The notes under the pieces were generated by a model, which was not told the DNA's origin, did no database searches, and saw nothing but the letters and a program-made list of their open reading frames with translations. The translations under genes and the position numbers were made by a program. Shown in pieces: positions 1 through 10,021 of a stretch of DNA of 64,000 nt. Within the stretch, counting starts at the first letter, position 1. Each line of letters starts with the position of its first letter. This DNA is from Protula sp. h YS-2021 (taxonomy: Eukaryota > Annelida > Polychaeta > Sabellida > Serpulidae). The stretch is from the NCBI GenBank assembly GCA_949752745.1, contig OX457029.1:43634500-43698499 (forward strand). Direction: 5' to 3'.

Positions 1-84
1 TATGAATTTACCCTTCAATTCCACCGAAAAACTCCAGCGTAGACGCCATATTTGTTTACGTGCCGAAAATAGGATTGGGTATAT
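1..84. other. Left flank of the LTR element, no gene seen
   Basis: Host sequence before the first LTR. It ends in ATAT (81-84), one half of the target-site duplication. I see no coding signal here. Confidence 0.6.
81..84. repeat. Target-site duplication, left copy (ATAT)
   Basis: ATAT directly abuts the LTR terminus at 85. The same four bases follow the other LTR at 13607-13610. Confidence 0.75.
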
Positions 85-945
85 TGTCGCCACCCTCGTA
101 ATACTGCCCATTAGAGAACCGACAGTACGACGACGATGTCGCTTGGGGAGGTCGATAAAGGGTTGTTTTACTGTGTGTTGCCACCCCAATTAGCAACACG
201 ACCCTCGTTCTCTTGCTATCCGAAGAGTGGCAAAGATGCACTTCTCAGCTAGTGAAAAGCGCGACTCTTCCAGCCTTAAATGATGAAAAGAAGAGTTGAA
301 AAAGGTGCACTTTTCGCCAGGTTAAAAAGTGCGACTCTTCGGGGCTGTTTCTTTCAGAAACAGCTTGTTTAATCCAAAACTGAATTCAATAAAAAGACTT
401 GACTTTTATCGGTGATCTTTAAATTTATTCCACTATTCCTTAACAGATTTTCTTTTACAGATTTATACCTTGCTAGCTTTATTCTCGGTTTCTCAATGGC
501 TGTCAAGTAAGGCTTTCTCTATCTCTCTCTGTAGCTCGGTCAATGCTTGTCTGCCCTCTCCAGCCTCGCCAGGGGGATTTTATTCCCCGGCTATCCAGAG
601 AGGGACTCCCCAAACAGCCAATGAGAAACCGAATGGACCCGCGGAAGAATCTTGACATGACAACATTGCTAATCAGTTATAAAGAAATCATAAGAAAATA
701 TTCAAAATACGAAGAGAGTGGCGGAGCTCTTTCCGAAAAACATTGCCTAAAAAGGGAATGGGTCTCGGGTCGTTGGCAGCCGGGAGAGTTTTGGGGCCTA
801 TTTTTTATGCTGCCAAGCCAATGGGGCCGTATTTTTCGATGGTCACGTCCAGAAACCTTGCCAGGCCCGTATTCTAAAAATCTCTAAAAAATTCTAACCA
901 AAATATTTATAAAAGAAAGAGGGCGACAACTCTAGGGTTCTCACA
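85..945 (-). repeat. 3' LTR of the large gypsy element
   Basis: This 861-bp sequence has TG...CA ends on either strand. It is the downstream LTR because the coding region is on the minus strand. A minus-strand AATAAA at 483-478 could serve in polyadenylation. Open frames inside it (for example 543-887) are identical in both LTRs and show no protein family signal. Confidence 0.95.
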
Positions 946-958
946 CTCTCCTCTTCTT
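946..958 (-). other. Polypurine tract of the gypsy element
   Basis: The minus strand reads AAGAAGAGGAGAG immediately before the 3' LTR. This is the expected position and composition for the plus-strand DNA primer. Confidence 0.8.
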
Positions 959-3900
959 AAAACTTGAAATACGGGGGACTAAGAACCGCGTATTTCAAGC
1001 ACAATTCTACATTCATCTCAATTTTTTGTCACCAACCCCATACTATACTAACTCCATGAAGCGATCCTAATAGAGGAATACCAATTAACAACTAGAGCTG
1101 CCTTGGAGCCAGTACTACGCCAGAGTGCTGGTTACGGTCAAAATACGAAAAGAGGGATTCTACTAGTTTTTTAATGATTTCTCCTTTTGTCGCCCATGCA
1201 CTGAATACCGAAAAAATTGGAAATACCCAAAAATTAGTATTTTTCATGGCGAACTTCAGCTGTGATACCGGTCACAGATCGTGTATCATGTGGCTGAGTG
1301 CTATTTACCCATTAGCACTTAACTAACATACATTTCCGTATACGAAAGTAATACGTAACAAGCACTCTGTCCCAAACCAGTACCTAATTAGCAATAAACC
1401 CTAATAAACTATAAAAATTATAAGATTTTCAAAAGTTTCAACTTTTTCGCTGTTTTGTTTACAAAATGAGCGCACCGGAAGACTTACGGAAATCTACGAA
1501 ATTTTTTTAAGCAACTATATTTCTAACAATACTTTCCAAAGACCTATCATTCTTTAGCCCCAAGAAACCTTAGTTTCTATTAAATAAACATTATGGCACT
1601 AATAAGGAAGGACTTTGATTGATTTTAATATAATATTTAAATGCAAAAATTTCCGGAAATTTCCAGATAGCAACACTAGAACCCCTAGCGAGTAAAAGAC
1701 GCAAAAATAACACATAAGTGACACATACGAGCCCTTTTCGGAAAAGCTATGCCAAAACCCAGTAAATTAGTCTACCTTTCTGGCCAAATTATATTACTAA
1801 ACCTAAACCATTCCACCCCCACTCTGAGATATGCATACTTAAAGCCTTCTTCTATTCTATGTTTATAATAGTTTACTAAAATCTTCACCGAAAATGCCAA
1901 AAATTGAACTTTAAAACAAGCTAAAATTCCAATTTCTTTCTTGTTGTGGGAGGTAATTTGGCAGAAATCCAACAAAACAGCTGACATAGCGGCCCACTTA
2001 TTGACCCTATTAGCATTTCCATAGGCAAATCCCTTGGCTCTGTCATCACTTACGCCAAAGCTAATACTACGAGCTATCTTTCTCGCTAGAAACTAAACAC
2101 TTATGCCTGGTCAAATACATATAATGATACATACATTTTCTTTCATTCTTTGACACCACTGGGCTCATTATAACGAGCTAGAACTATTCTTATCAGGTTT
2201 CTATAACGGCAAGCTACGGCCATCTTTTCACTCACTTACTGTCCAGTACCGTGGGTCGCCAAATCATTAAAAAAATACACTTTTTGACCAAAATATATAG
2301 CGAACATACTACAATACACACGCATAAAGTTTATCCTTGCTAATAAGAATATTATGAGACTTCTACGTGACTATTTACTCTAATAAAGCGAGTATTCTCA
2401 CTATAAATGCATAACACAGCCGACCGGCCATTATACAAGCACCAGTGCACAACATTTCTTGACTTCTAAAATACTTTTTTCCGTAAAATACACTAAATCT
2501 AAGATTTTTACCCCTTACCCTTTTCACATCTATTCAACTTAAACTTCTGAGTCCACACGGGGAAAATTTAAATCATTTTAAGCAAACTATGGCTAAAATA
2601 AATGTGAAAATATGGCACCTGGCCAAACACCAGGGAAAAATGCTATCATTCAAACTCGATTTTCTTCAGATAAACTAACATTTAACACTTTTATACAAAC
2701 ATTTGGAATTACAGCTATAAAGTAACATTCGTCAGCAACTAATTTAACTTATGGGCCTATATACAAGAAATTTGGCAACTTTAAAGCCCTTCTTGACTTC
2801 ATATAAATGTTAAAATGGCGAACCAAACCAGAAATGATTTAGAGGGGCTTCACTAAAACCCAATTTTCTAATTTGATACTTGGCGGATTGCCTTAAAACT
2901 TACAGACTAACCCTAAATTACATTAATCTACATTTTTCTTCCAAATTTACACAAATACATACATTTTATCATAGTTTATTTAGCCAAAAGTGATGGGCGT
3001 CGGCCCAGTCTTATTTATCCATTGTTTGGAATGGATCGAACGCATTCTTTAGCCGTAAAGCCATCAAAATCGAGCATCAGGCTTTCTTAGACTTAGTGGC
3101 GAAACTCTTTTGTTTTTTTTTTTTTGTTTTTTTTCACTGTTTCGACGCGATCAGACGCATTCTTTGCTCGTAGATCCTTATCAAACGTTAGGCTTTCTTG
3201 CACCTGGAGTCGAGACTAGTTTTTTTTTTTTTTTTCGATGCGATCAGACGCATTCTTTGCTTGTTAACCTTTATCAAGCGTTAGACTTTGTTGCAACTGG
3301 AGTCGAAACTTTTTTTTTTTTTTTTTTTTCGAGAACTGGGGCAAGAATGCGTATCCTGCCATGTTTAAATGTTTATTTTTTTTTTTTCAACTAAAACCTA
3401 AACTGCCTTACTCTTTACGCGAAACGTGTACTCTGTGTGGTACACACTGTATAGTACACACTGTACATTATGCGCTTTGTACATATACACCGTAAAAACG
3501 TAAGCCACGCTTGGCTGCTTACAAGACTCTTGAAGAGCCAGCCATATTTTTTTTTCAATCAGTAGTCAGAAATCGAAGTCCAGGGGCTTTTCACTGTCAT
3601 CACACCACTTCCCGTATGCGCTAAAAAAGGCAACCAACCAGACAGACAACCAACCAACCAGCCAAACAACCAACCAGCCTCCACAACCAGTTACTTAAAC
3701 ATACATTATGCATTTTTTTTACACTCTCCCTCCCTTAAAAACACCTCGGGGAGGGGAGAACATTATACAAAATTTTAAACACATTACAAAAGATACATTA
3801 ACATACACACATATTTTTTTTTTTTTCGAAACACCATGTATTAACCACACGTTTTTTTCTTTTTTAATGTCCCAAACAGTTTCCTCAGCCGTCTCTTCTT

Positions 3901-4136
3901 TCCTGAACCAGATCACTGTTACGAGGCACGTTAAAGCCACGTCTTCCTGTTTAAAACCTAAGCTTCAAACAGGGTAATCGTGTTTAGATCTTCGCCCGTC
4001 AACTATATACGCTTTTGCCTTGCGTATAAGGACCGGGGCATGATGTTATCTTGACATCCTCTTCTTAGTGTATTTGGCACGAGTGAATTTGGCGCAGGGG
4101 TTAAATTATTGAAAGCGGGGTAAATTTGGCAAACAT
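959..4136 (-). other. Non-coding 3' region of the gypsy element (3.2 kb)
   Basis: No convincing ORF is found between the zinc-finger ORFs and the polypurine tract. It is AT-rich and has three diverged repeats near 3030-3330 (listed separately), AACC-rich sequence around 3629-3680 and several homopolymer runs. Its length is unusual for a gypsy element. It may be untranslated RNA of the element or captured sequence. Confidence 0.6.
3030..3330. repeat. Three diverged ~95-bp tandem repeats each ending in a T run
   Basis: Units starting near 3030, 3140 and 3234 share a GATC(A/G)(A/G)ACGCATTCTTT-like start, a later GGCTTTCTT/GACTTTGTT segment and a GTCGA(G/A)AC-like end, followed by a run of T. 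They lie in the non-coding 3' part of the gypsy element. Confidence 0.65.
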
Positions 4137-4826
4137 TTAAATTTGGTTTTCTCTACTACAGCAAGGGAAATCCTCCCTTTTGGCCGGGTTGACGAACTTC
4201 ATTTCCTCAACCACCTCGACTGAGCCATCGGCGTGCGTTATCCGGCGCTTTGTGTGTGTGTGGCCCCACACCTGTGCTTTGTCGACCTCGAACAACGCCG
4301 CCCGACTCAGTCTCTTTCTAGGGGGAATCTCCGCTTTCGGGCCTGGGGATTTAACCTCGCGCTTTTCCCGGTCTGTCTCCAAATCCACATGGGGAGTTTC
4401 CGGGCGTTTGGGGGTTTCCTCCGGTTCGTCCACCGAGTACAGGGGAGTCGGGCCGAGATCATCATCCATATCATCACGGTTTTCAGTAGCTTCCCCCGAG
4501 CTACCCGACTTGGGAACTGACTCACGTGAAATCTCGACCCTTCTTTCGGGGGCTTTTGTCTCGGTTTGTGTCGGTGGACGACACGAAGGCTTTCCCCGGC
4601 GCAGGCTTTCCCTAGTCAGACCCTCCTTCAGAGTCTGAGTTCCATGGCATGACGTCAAGTGGCCAAACATGTGGAAGCGACTCGAGGCACTAAACTCACA
4701 GAATGGGCAGAAGAAATTTGATTCCGTGATTGGGTGTTTCTTCTCCCTATGTGCCTCGAGTTCCTTCAAACTTTTGCATGTAAAGCCACAAGCACGACAC
4801 GATAAAGGCTGGTTGAAAGGACGCAT
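4137..4826 (-). CDS. Accessory zinc-finger ORF of the gypsy element (229 aa)
   Basis: An ATG-initiated ORF after pol, inside the element. The N-terminus has two zinc-finger-like units: C10-C13-H26-H31 (C-x2-C-x12-H-x4-H) and C40-C43-H56-C60/H61. The rest is a charged, Pro/Glu/Arg-rich and probably disordered tail with an acidic block (DDMDDDLG). I do not recognise it as envelope: no signal peptide or membrane segment is seen. A CAG-ending acceptor-like site lies 40-50 nt upstream, so it could be expressed from a spliced RNA. It resembles the smaller ORF next to it, which suggests duplication. A nucleic-acid-binding role is inferred from the fingers only. Confidence 0.7.
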   Translation of the reverse strand: MRPFNQPLSCRACGFTCKSLKELEAHREKKHPITESNFFCPFCEFSASSRFHMFGHLTSCHGTQTLKEGLTRESLRRGKPSCRPPTQTETKAPERRVEISRESVPKSGSSGEATENRDDMDDDLGPTPLYSVDEPEETPKRPETPHVDLETDREKREVKSPGPKAEIPPRKRLSRAALFEVDKAQVWGHTHTKRRITHADGSVEVVEEMKFVNPAKREDFPCCSRENQI

Positions 4827-4888
4827 GGTTGGGGATGGTTGGCTTCTGGATGGTTGACTAGGTTGGATTCTGCAACCACATAATTTTA

Positions 4889-5071
4889 TTATTTAGTTTT
4901 CTTGCATGTAAGAAGGTGCCGCACGAGAGATTCTTCAATACTGAGTTTTTGGTGGCAGTAAGGACAGGGGGCGTGCTTGGGAGCATGCCATTCTTTCTTA
5001 TGCCTTAGTAATGTCTCTTTATCGTGGCAAATGAACCTTAACTTGCACGTGCCACAAGCCAAGCGAGGCAT
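4889..5071 (-). CDS. Small accessory zinc-finger ORF of the gypsy element (60 aa)
   Basis: The 60-residue ORF starts with an ATG at 5071. It holds two zinc-finger-like units: C6-C9-H24-H29 and C36-C39-H52-C56. The second unit has the same C-x2-C-x12-H-x3-C spacing as the second unit of the 229-aa ORF that follows 62 nt later. Immediately before its ATG the minus strand carries a T-rich tract ending in GACAG, a good 3' splice acceptor, which would place this ORF first on a subgenomic message. It is basic and ends in KKTK. Function is unknown. Confidence 0.65.
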   Translation of the reverse strand: MPRLACGTCKLRFICHDKETLLRHKKEWHAPKHAPCPYCHQKLSIEESLVRHLLTCKKTK

Positions 5072-5635
5072 CTGTCAAACATAAAAAAATAATAGCTTTC
5101 CCAGCGTACACAAATCCCACGACGGACTACTTTTTTTCTTATGATCCATGCATGCCTGAGTGACGCATCATTACTTATGGTAGCATCTACTTTAGAGTTC
5201 AGTCAACTTCGATAACCCTTACTTGAAAGTTTAACGATGTTTGTGCTCAGTATTTTTCACTTTAATGCTCCGACATTTTTCATTTAAAAGACGTTATTTT
5301 CCCGAAACATCTGGCAACCTGTTTACCAAACGGAGCTGATGAGTGTTTGTGCCAACAACAAACAATTTTCTATCACCATCGTGTACCTGATAGCTTAAAG
5401 ATTGACAACAATCATCCCATTTTACTTTTACTGTAGAACACCTTAGACGTCCGGAATGAGATCATAAACTTAATCAGTTACACTCCTGTATCACTTGTTT
5501 ATGTGAAGTCACTGACTGTCCAAACAACTAAACTAACAAACAAGTCAATAACATACTCTTTCTTCTTGTGGGAGATGGGTTTTTTTTTAAGCAACTTTAT
5601 GTATCTCCCTATGTTCTATGTACAAAATTTACATT
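5072..5635 (-). promoter_or_regulatory. Spacer after pol with a 3' splice acceptor next to an ORF start
   Basis: This 564-bp stretch has no long ORF. At its 3' end (minus strand) a run of T and TTGACAG abuts the ATG of the 60-aa ORF. This is the arrangement expected for a spliced downstream gene, as env is expressed in retroviruses. The acceptor call is by consensus only. Confidence 0.45.
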
Positions 5636-8600
5636 TTAATCAGAATCAGCGAATCTTTTCGGAGCTTTTCGCACTCGCTTCGAGCGTCGTGGCGCTTTAA
5701 CTGGCGACTGTAACTTGTCCGAATCACCCGTAATTGGTCGATTTTTATCCGGATCGGTCGTCACTTTAGGTTGATCGTCAGATTTTCCTTTTTCGTCCGA
5801 ATTTTCTTTATCTGAGCGATCGCCCGCACCCGAAATTGGCAAACTTTTCTCATCAGAACTTGGGTCTGTCCATTTCACTTTCACGAACTTACGCCTAGGT
5901 GGAATTGAGTCACTGCAAGACGAGCTGTCATCAGCTTGTGAGATCTCACTCTTAGAATCTTTTGCCATACCTAGATTCTGATCACAGTTTGGATCACTTC
6001 CAACAGTTTTGCGTTCGTCTGTGTGTTCGTCTGCCGTGAGGGTTTCGGAATCAGAATTCTGTCTCTGGGAAGATTCGTTTTTATCCACAGGCAGACTGAC
6101 GTTGGGATTAGGACCGAAATAAGGTCTTAACCTGTCCCTGTGCATTATTTTGGGCTTAGTACGGGGATTTAACTGTACTTTATAGTTTACATCCCCTATC
6201 CTCTCAATAATTGTAAAAGGACCCTGCCATTTGCACATAAGTTTGGGCGATAAACCGGACTTTTTGCGAGGGATATGTACCCACGTTCTGGTCCCTACGC
6301 TGAAAGAACTGGCTTTTGCCCTGACGTCATAATCACGTTTCTGTCTCTCTGCAGCCACCTTAATGTTCTTTCTCGCTATTTCATGGGCTTGCTCAAATTT
6401 TTCCCTTAAATCTTTGACGTATGCATGTTCATCAGGGAAATAATCTGTCTTTGGCCTGCCAATAATCAAATCAAGGGGCATTTCTGTGGCACGGCCAAAC
6501 ATGAGCATATTGGGGGAAAGACCTGTGGACTTTTGGGGCGTGTTTCTGTACGCAGACATTACGAAACTTAGTTTTTCGTCCCAATTTCTCTGATTTTCAT
6601 CCACAAGAAGTGAAAGTAGACTTTCGATAGAGGCATTTGCCCGTTCGATATACCCATCAGTCTGCGGCCTGTAAATGGTTGTACGAACCTGATCAATTTG
6701 CAACAACTGACACATTTCTCGGTACAAACCAGACATGAACTGTGAACCCTGGTCACTCAGAATCATACGCGGGGTGCCGTACCTAAGTATAAATTCTTTA
6801 ACCAAGACATTTGCCACCGTAACAGCTTCCATATTGGGAATTGGAAATGCTTCTATAAACTTTGTAAAATAGTCACCAATAACCAATATATACTGATTTC
6901 CACGTTCGGTTTTCGGCCATTTACCAGAAATATCGAGGGCAATTCTTTCCATGGGTGCTCCTACAGGAAAGGGCTTCAGGAGGGTGTTTTTCTTCTTTGG
7001 ATTTGGCTTTCGAGAGTTGCATTTATGGCAATTTCGAACCCAGTCGGTCACATCTCTCTTAAAACCATACCAGTATACCCTACTTCGCACAGAACCCAAT
7101 GTTTTGTCAACTCCCACGTGACTACCACTCGGACTATCGTGCAATGCAGATAATACACCGGGGACTAGTATTCTTGGGAGTACTAGTTGCCAAACTTCTC
7201 CCACCTTGTTTTCACTGTAGAAAGCCCTATATAAGACCCCATTTTCTACTTTCAATCTTTCCCAATCAGCCCATAACGCTTTGATGGCTGGACTTTCGGG
7301 AGATATTTCATCCCAGCTCGGTTTAGGTTCATTTTTCTCAAACTTTTCCAAAATGTAGGAAATTTTATTATCCTCCATTTGCATTTTTCGCAAATCCTCG
7401 GGAGAATAACCTTTCAACCAGTTCGAATTTTGGCTCTGATCATCTCCAGACTTTACATCGGTCTGAGCCACTGTATCAATACCATTGGATACCTGATCAA
7501 TACTTTGAACGCAATTCTCAATAGTATTTTGGCTTTCTGATGATCCTAAAACACCCCTAACCCATCTGGTTTGGTGTCTCTGTGCCAAATTATTTTTTCT
7601 GATTGAATTTTCCCTAGATTTCGGTCGGTTTTTCTTGATCTTTTTTAAGATCTCTTTAGCTTTCTGTCTCCTATCTTCAACATACTCAAATTCTTCAGAA
7701 TCCACTCCCTCCCCACACTGCGCACATGGAATCCGAGACAAGGAATCGGCATTCTGATGCAATTTCCCAGCTCTGTGTTTGATATCAAAATCAAATGGAC
7801 CCAATATCTCTAACCATCTGGCGATTTGCCCCTCTGGCGAACGCCATCTAAATAGGTAGAGAAGAGAGGAATGGTCTGTTCTTAGGAGAAACTTTCTAGC
7901 CAGCAAGAAGTGTTTGTAATACGGTACAAAATACACAACTGCCAACAATTCACGTCTCGTCGTGCAGTAATTAACCTCCGACTTATTTAAAGTACGGGAG
8001 CCATAACTGATTACTTTCTCGACGCCGTCTTGCACCTGACTTAGAATACCGGAAATACTGTGATTGCTCGCATCCGTATCTAAGATAAATTGACCTTCAT
8101 CGTTTGGATATGCCAAAATAGGTGCTGTGGTCAGCAAGTCTTTCAGTGCATCAAAACTACTCTGACTTTTCTCTGACCACACGAATTCTTGGTCTTTTCT
8201 GGACAGATCATTCAAGGGTTTAGCAACGTCTCCATACTTCTTAATAAAGCTCTTGTAGTATGAACAAAGACCAAGAAACCCTTTTACTTCTGTGAGGTTC
8301 TTTGGTACTGGCCACTCTCGCACCTTTTTAATTTTCTCAGGGCAAGTGGAAATACCTTCTTCGGACACAATGTGACCTAGGAACGATACTGACCGCTGGA
8401 ATAAGATGCATTTGGACGTTTTGACTTTCAAGTTAGCCCGAAGTAGTCTGTCTAGGACTTGTTCGAGATTTTCCAAAGTTTTTTCAAACGTTTTGCCGTA
8501 CACTATTAAGTCATCCATATAAATGAGGACTATTTTCCAGCTAAGACCAGCCATTATCAGTTCCATTAAACGCTGACATGTACTAGGACCTGAGTGTAAG

Positions 8601-10021
8601 CCAAATGGAAGAGTTTCAAACTCAAAAGCCCCCCTACCCGGCACCGCAAAACTTGTTTTACATGCATCTCTCGGGTCAAGCTCTATCTGATGGAAGCCAC
8701 TGGCTAAATCTAACACATTGTAGAACCTGGAACCATGCATACTCTCAAGACAAGTATCTATACGGGGCAAAGGGAAGCTGTCGTACTTTGATCTTGCATT
8801 CACAGCCCTAACGTCTAGACAAATTCTTATTTCTCCGTTTGCCTTTCGAACGACCACCATACACGAGGACCACGGCGATGAGGAGGGCCGAATAACTTTC
8901 ATTTCTAACAGCCTGTCAATCTCCTTATCTACGGCTTCTCGTAAATGGATAGGAACTTTTCTAGGGGGCAATCTGACCGGTTTGTTATCCCCAGTGTCAA
9001 TTTTATGTTTGACTATACCAGTTCTTCCTATATCAGTCGGACCGGAAGAGAACACACCTTGGAACTTAAACAATGTGTTCCTGACCTGGTTACTCTGTTC
9101 TAATTTTAGGAATCCACAACTACGGTCAAATAATTCTTGCAAATGCTTTGGTAAAGGACCCTGTATATCGCCCCTGACCTCGTTATCACTATTCTCGTCC
9201 GAGATTTCGTGAGAAACTTGGTTGACGGCGGAAGCATTATCTTTTCCGTCTTTGAACCCATGAATATCAATGACAGGGTGAACAATAGCCATGTTGGTGT
9301 TTTTGTTCAAAACTACAGGTTCGTTATAGGGATTCATCACTCTCAGTGGAACTAAACCTTTGCTGGGATCTACCAAACTCTTGCTCAGCAACACTCCATG
9401 ACTACTCAACGACGACACAGGTTCCGCCATTGCACACTTAGCCATTTCACCCCTCTGGTGAACTAAGCCTGGTACAATACCTTCACTAAGTGGCGGAATA
9501 ACGACAGTTTCACTCGCTGTCACCCTACACGCCATTTTCTTTCCGGTTTCTTCCCGGAAACTCAGAGAGCTACCTTGCACCACGAATGATCCATCCCCAT
9601 AATTTAATTCACACTCTTTTTCCTTCATGAAATCAATCCCTAACAAGGCATCAGATTCGATTTCGGCAATAACTGTCGAATGAACAACTTCAGTAGTTTC
9701 AAGAATTATAGTCAAATCAACTACCCCAACAACTGGCAAATTACTGCCATCAGCTAAAGTCAGCTTGTCTCGATATTCTCGCACTTCAGGCCGGTTTGAC
9801 TTGGGTATTTTCTCGAAAATTCTTCTTGATAAAATTGTGACAGACGACCCAGTATCAATTACGAAATCCACCTCGGTCCCTATCACTGTACCCTTAACAT
9901 ATAAACCTGACAAACCAGTTTGAAGCACGCTTGAGTTTATGAAATGCTCTTTTACAGGTCCTATTTCGCTTTCAGAGACTGGACTACGGACCTCGCTACC
10001 AGTCTCGCTTAGTTTTCCTGA
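5636..10021 (-). CDS. pol: Gypsy pol polyprotein (protease-RT-RNase H-integrase)
   Basis: The open frame runs from the stop-bounded start at 10021 to TAA at 5636-5638, about 1,461 codons without interruption. Residue positions are counted from 10021. Protease has DTGS at about 56. RT has YMDD at about 501. RNase H has DTDAS at about 648. Integrase has an HHCC zinc-binding region (His near 967, CHKC near 997), a D-D-E core (LDIS about 1026, SDQGSQF about 1088, IERAN about 1125) and a GPF-type C-terminal module near 1260, then a charged Ser-rich tail. All catalytic residues I can check are present. It overlaps the end of gag by 13 nt in the -1 frame, so it is probably made as a Gag-Pol fusion by frameshifting. 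There is no obvious ATG start. Confidence 0.95.
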   Translation of the reverse strand, partial: SGKLSETGSEVRSPVSESEIGPVKEHFINSSVLQTGLSGLYVKGTVIGTEVDFVIDTGSSVTILSRRIFEKIPKSNRPEVREYRDKLTLADGSNLPVVGVVDLTIILETTEVVHSTVIAEIESDALLGIDFMKEKECELNYGDGSFVVQGSSLSFREETGKKMACRVTASETVVIPPLSEGIVPGLVHQRGEMAKCAMAEPVSSLSSHGVLLSKSLVDPSKGLVPLRVMNPYNEPVVLNKNTNMAIVHPVIDIHGFKDGKDNASAVNQVSHEISDENSDNEVRGDIQGPLPKHLQELFDRSCGFLKLEQSNQVRNTLFKFQGVFSSGPTDIGRTGIVKHKIDTGDNKPVRLPPRKVPIHLREAVDKEIDRLLEMKVIRPSSSPWSSCMVVVRKANGEIRICLDVRAVNARSKYDSFPLPRIDTCLESMHGSRFYNVLDLASGFHQIELDPRDACKTSFAVPGRGAFEFETLPFGLHSGPSTCQRLMELIMAGLSWKIVLIYMDDLIVYGKTFEKTLENLEQVLDRLLRANLKVKTSKCILFQRSVSFLGHIVSEEGISTCPEKIKKVREWPVPKNLTEVKGFLGLCSYYKSFIKKYGDVAKPLNDLSRKDQEFVWSEKSQSSFDALKDLLTTAPILAYPNDEGQFILDTDASNHSISGILSQVQDGVEKVISYGSRTLNKSEVNYCTTRRELLAVVYFVPYYKHFLLARKFLLRTDHSSLLYLFRWRSPEGQIARWLEILGPFDFDIKHRAGKLHQNADSLSRIPCAQCGEGVDSEEFEYVEDRRQKAKEILKKIKKNRPKSRENSIRKNNLAQRHQTRWVRGVLGSSESQNTIENCVQSIDQVSNGIDTVAQTDVKSGDDQSQNSNWLKGYSPEDLRKMQMEDNKISYILEKFEKNEPKPSWDEISPESPAIKALWADWERLKVENGVLYRAFYSENKVGEVWQLVLPRILVPGVLSALHDSPSGSHVGVDKTLGSVRSRVYWYGFKRDVTDWVRNCHKCNSRKPNPKKKNTLLKPFPVGAPMERIALDISGKWPKTERGNQYILVIGDYFTKFIEAFPIPNMEAVTVANVLVKEFILRYGTPRMILSDQGSQFMSGLYREMCQLLQIDQVRTTIYRPQTDGYIERANASIESLLSLLVDENQRNWDEKLSFVMSAYRNTPQKSTGLSPNMLMFGRATEMPLDLIIGRPKTDYFPDEHAYVKDLREKFEQAHEIARKNIKVAAERQKRDYDVRAKASSFSVGTRTWVHIPRKKSGLSPKLMCKWQGPFTIIERIGDVNYKVQLNPRTKPKIMHRDRLRPYFGPNPNVSLPVDKNESSQRQNSDSETLTADEHTDERKTVGSDPNCDQNLGMAKDSKSEISQADDSSSCSDSIPPRRKFVKVKWTDPSSDEKSLPISGAGDRSDKENSDEKGKSDDQPKVTTDPDKNRPITGDSDKLQSPVKAPRRSKRVRKAPKRFADSD

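Noticed and set aside
543..887. 114-codon plus-strand ORF, repeated identically at 13204-13548
   Set aside because: It lies within the LTRs, so identity between copies is expected. It has no family signal and runs opposite to the element.
3110..3394. 94-codon Phe-rich plus-strand ORF
   Set aside because: It is T runs and tandem repeats in the gypsy element's non-coding tail.
4180..4638. 152-codon plus-strand ORF
   Set aside because: It is the antisense shadow of the 229-aa zinc-finger ORF.
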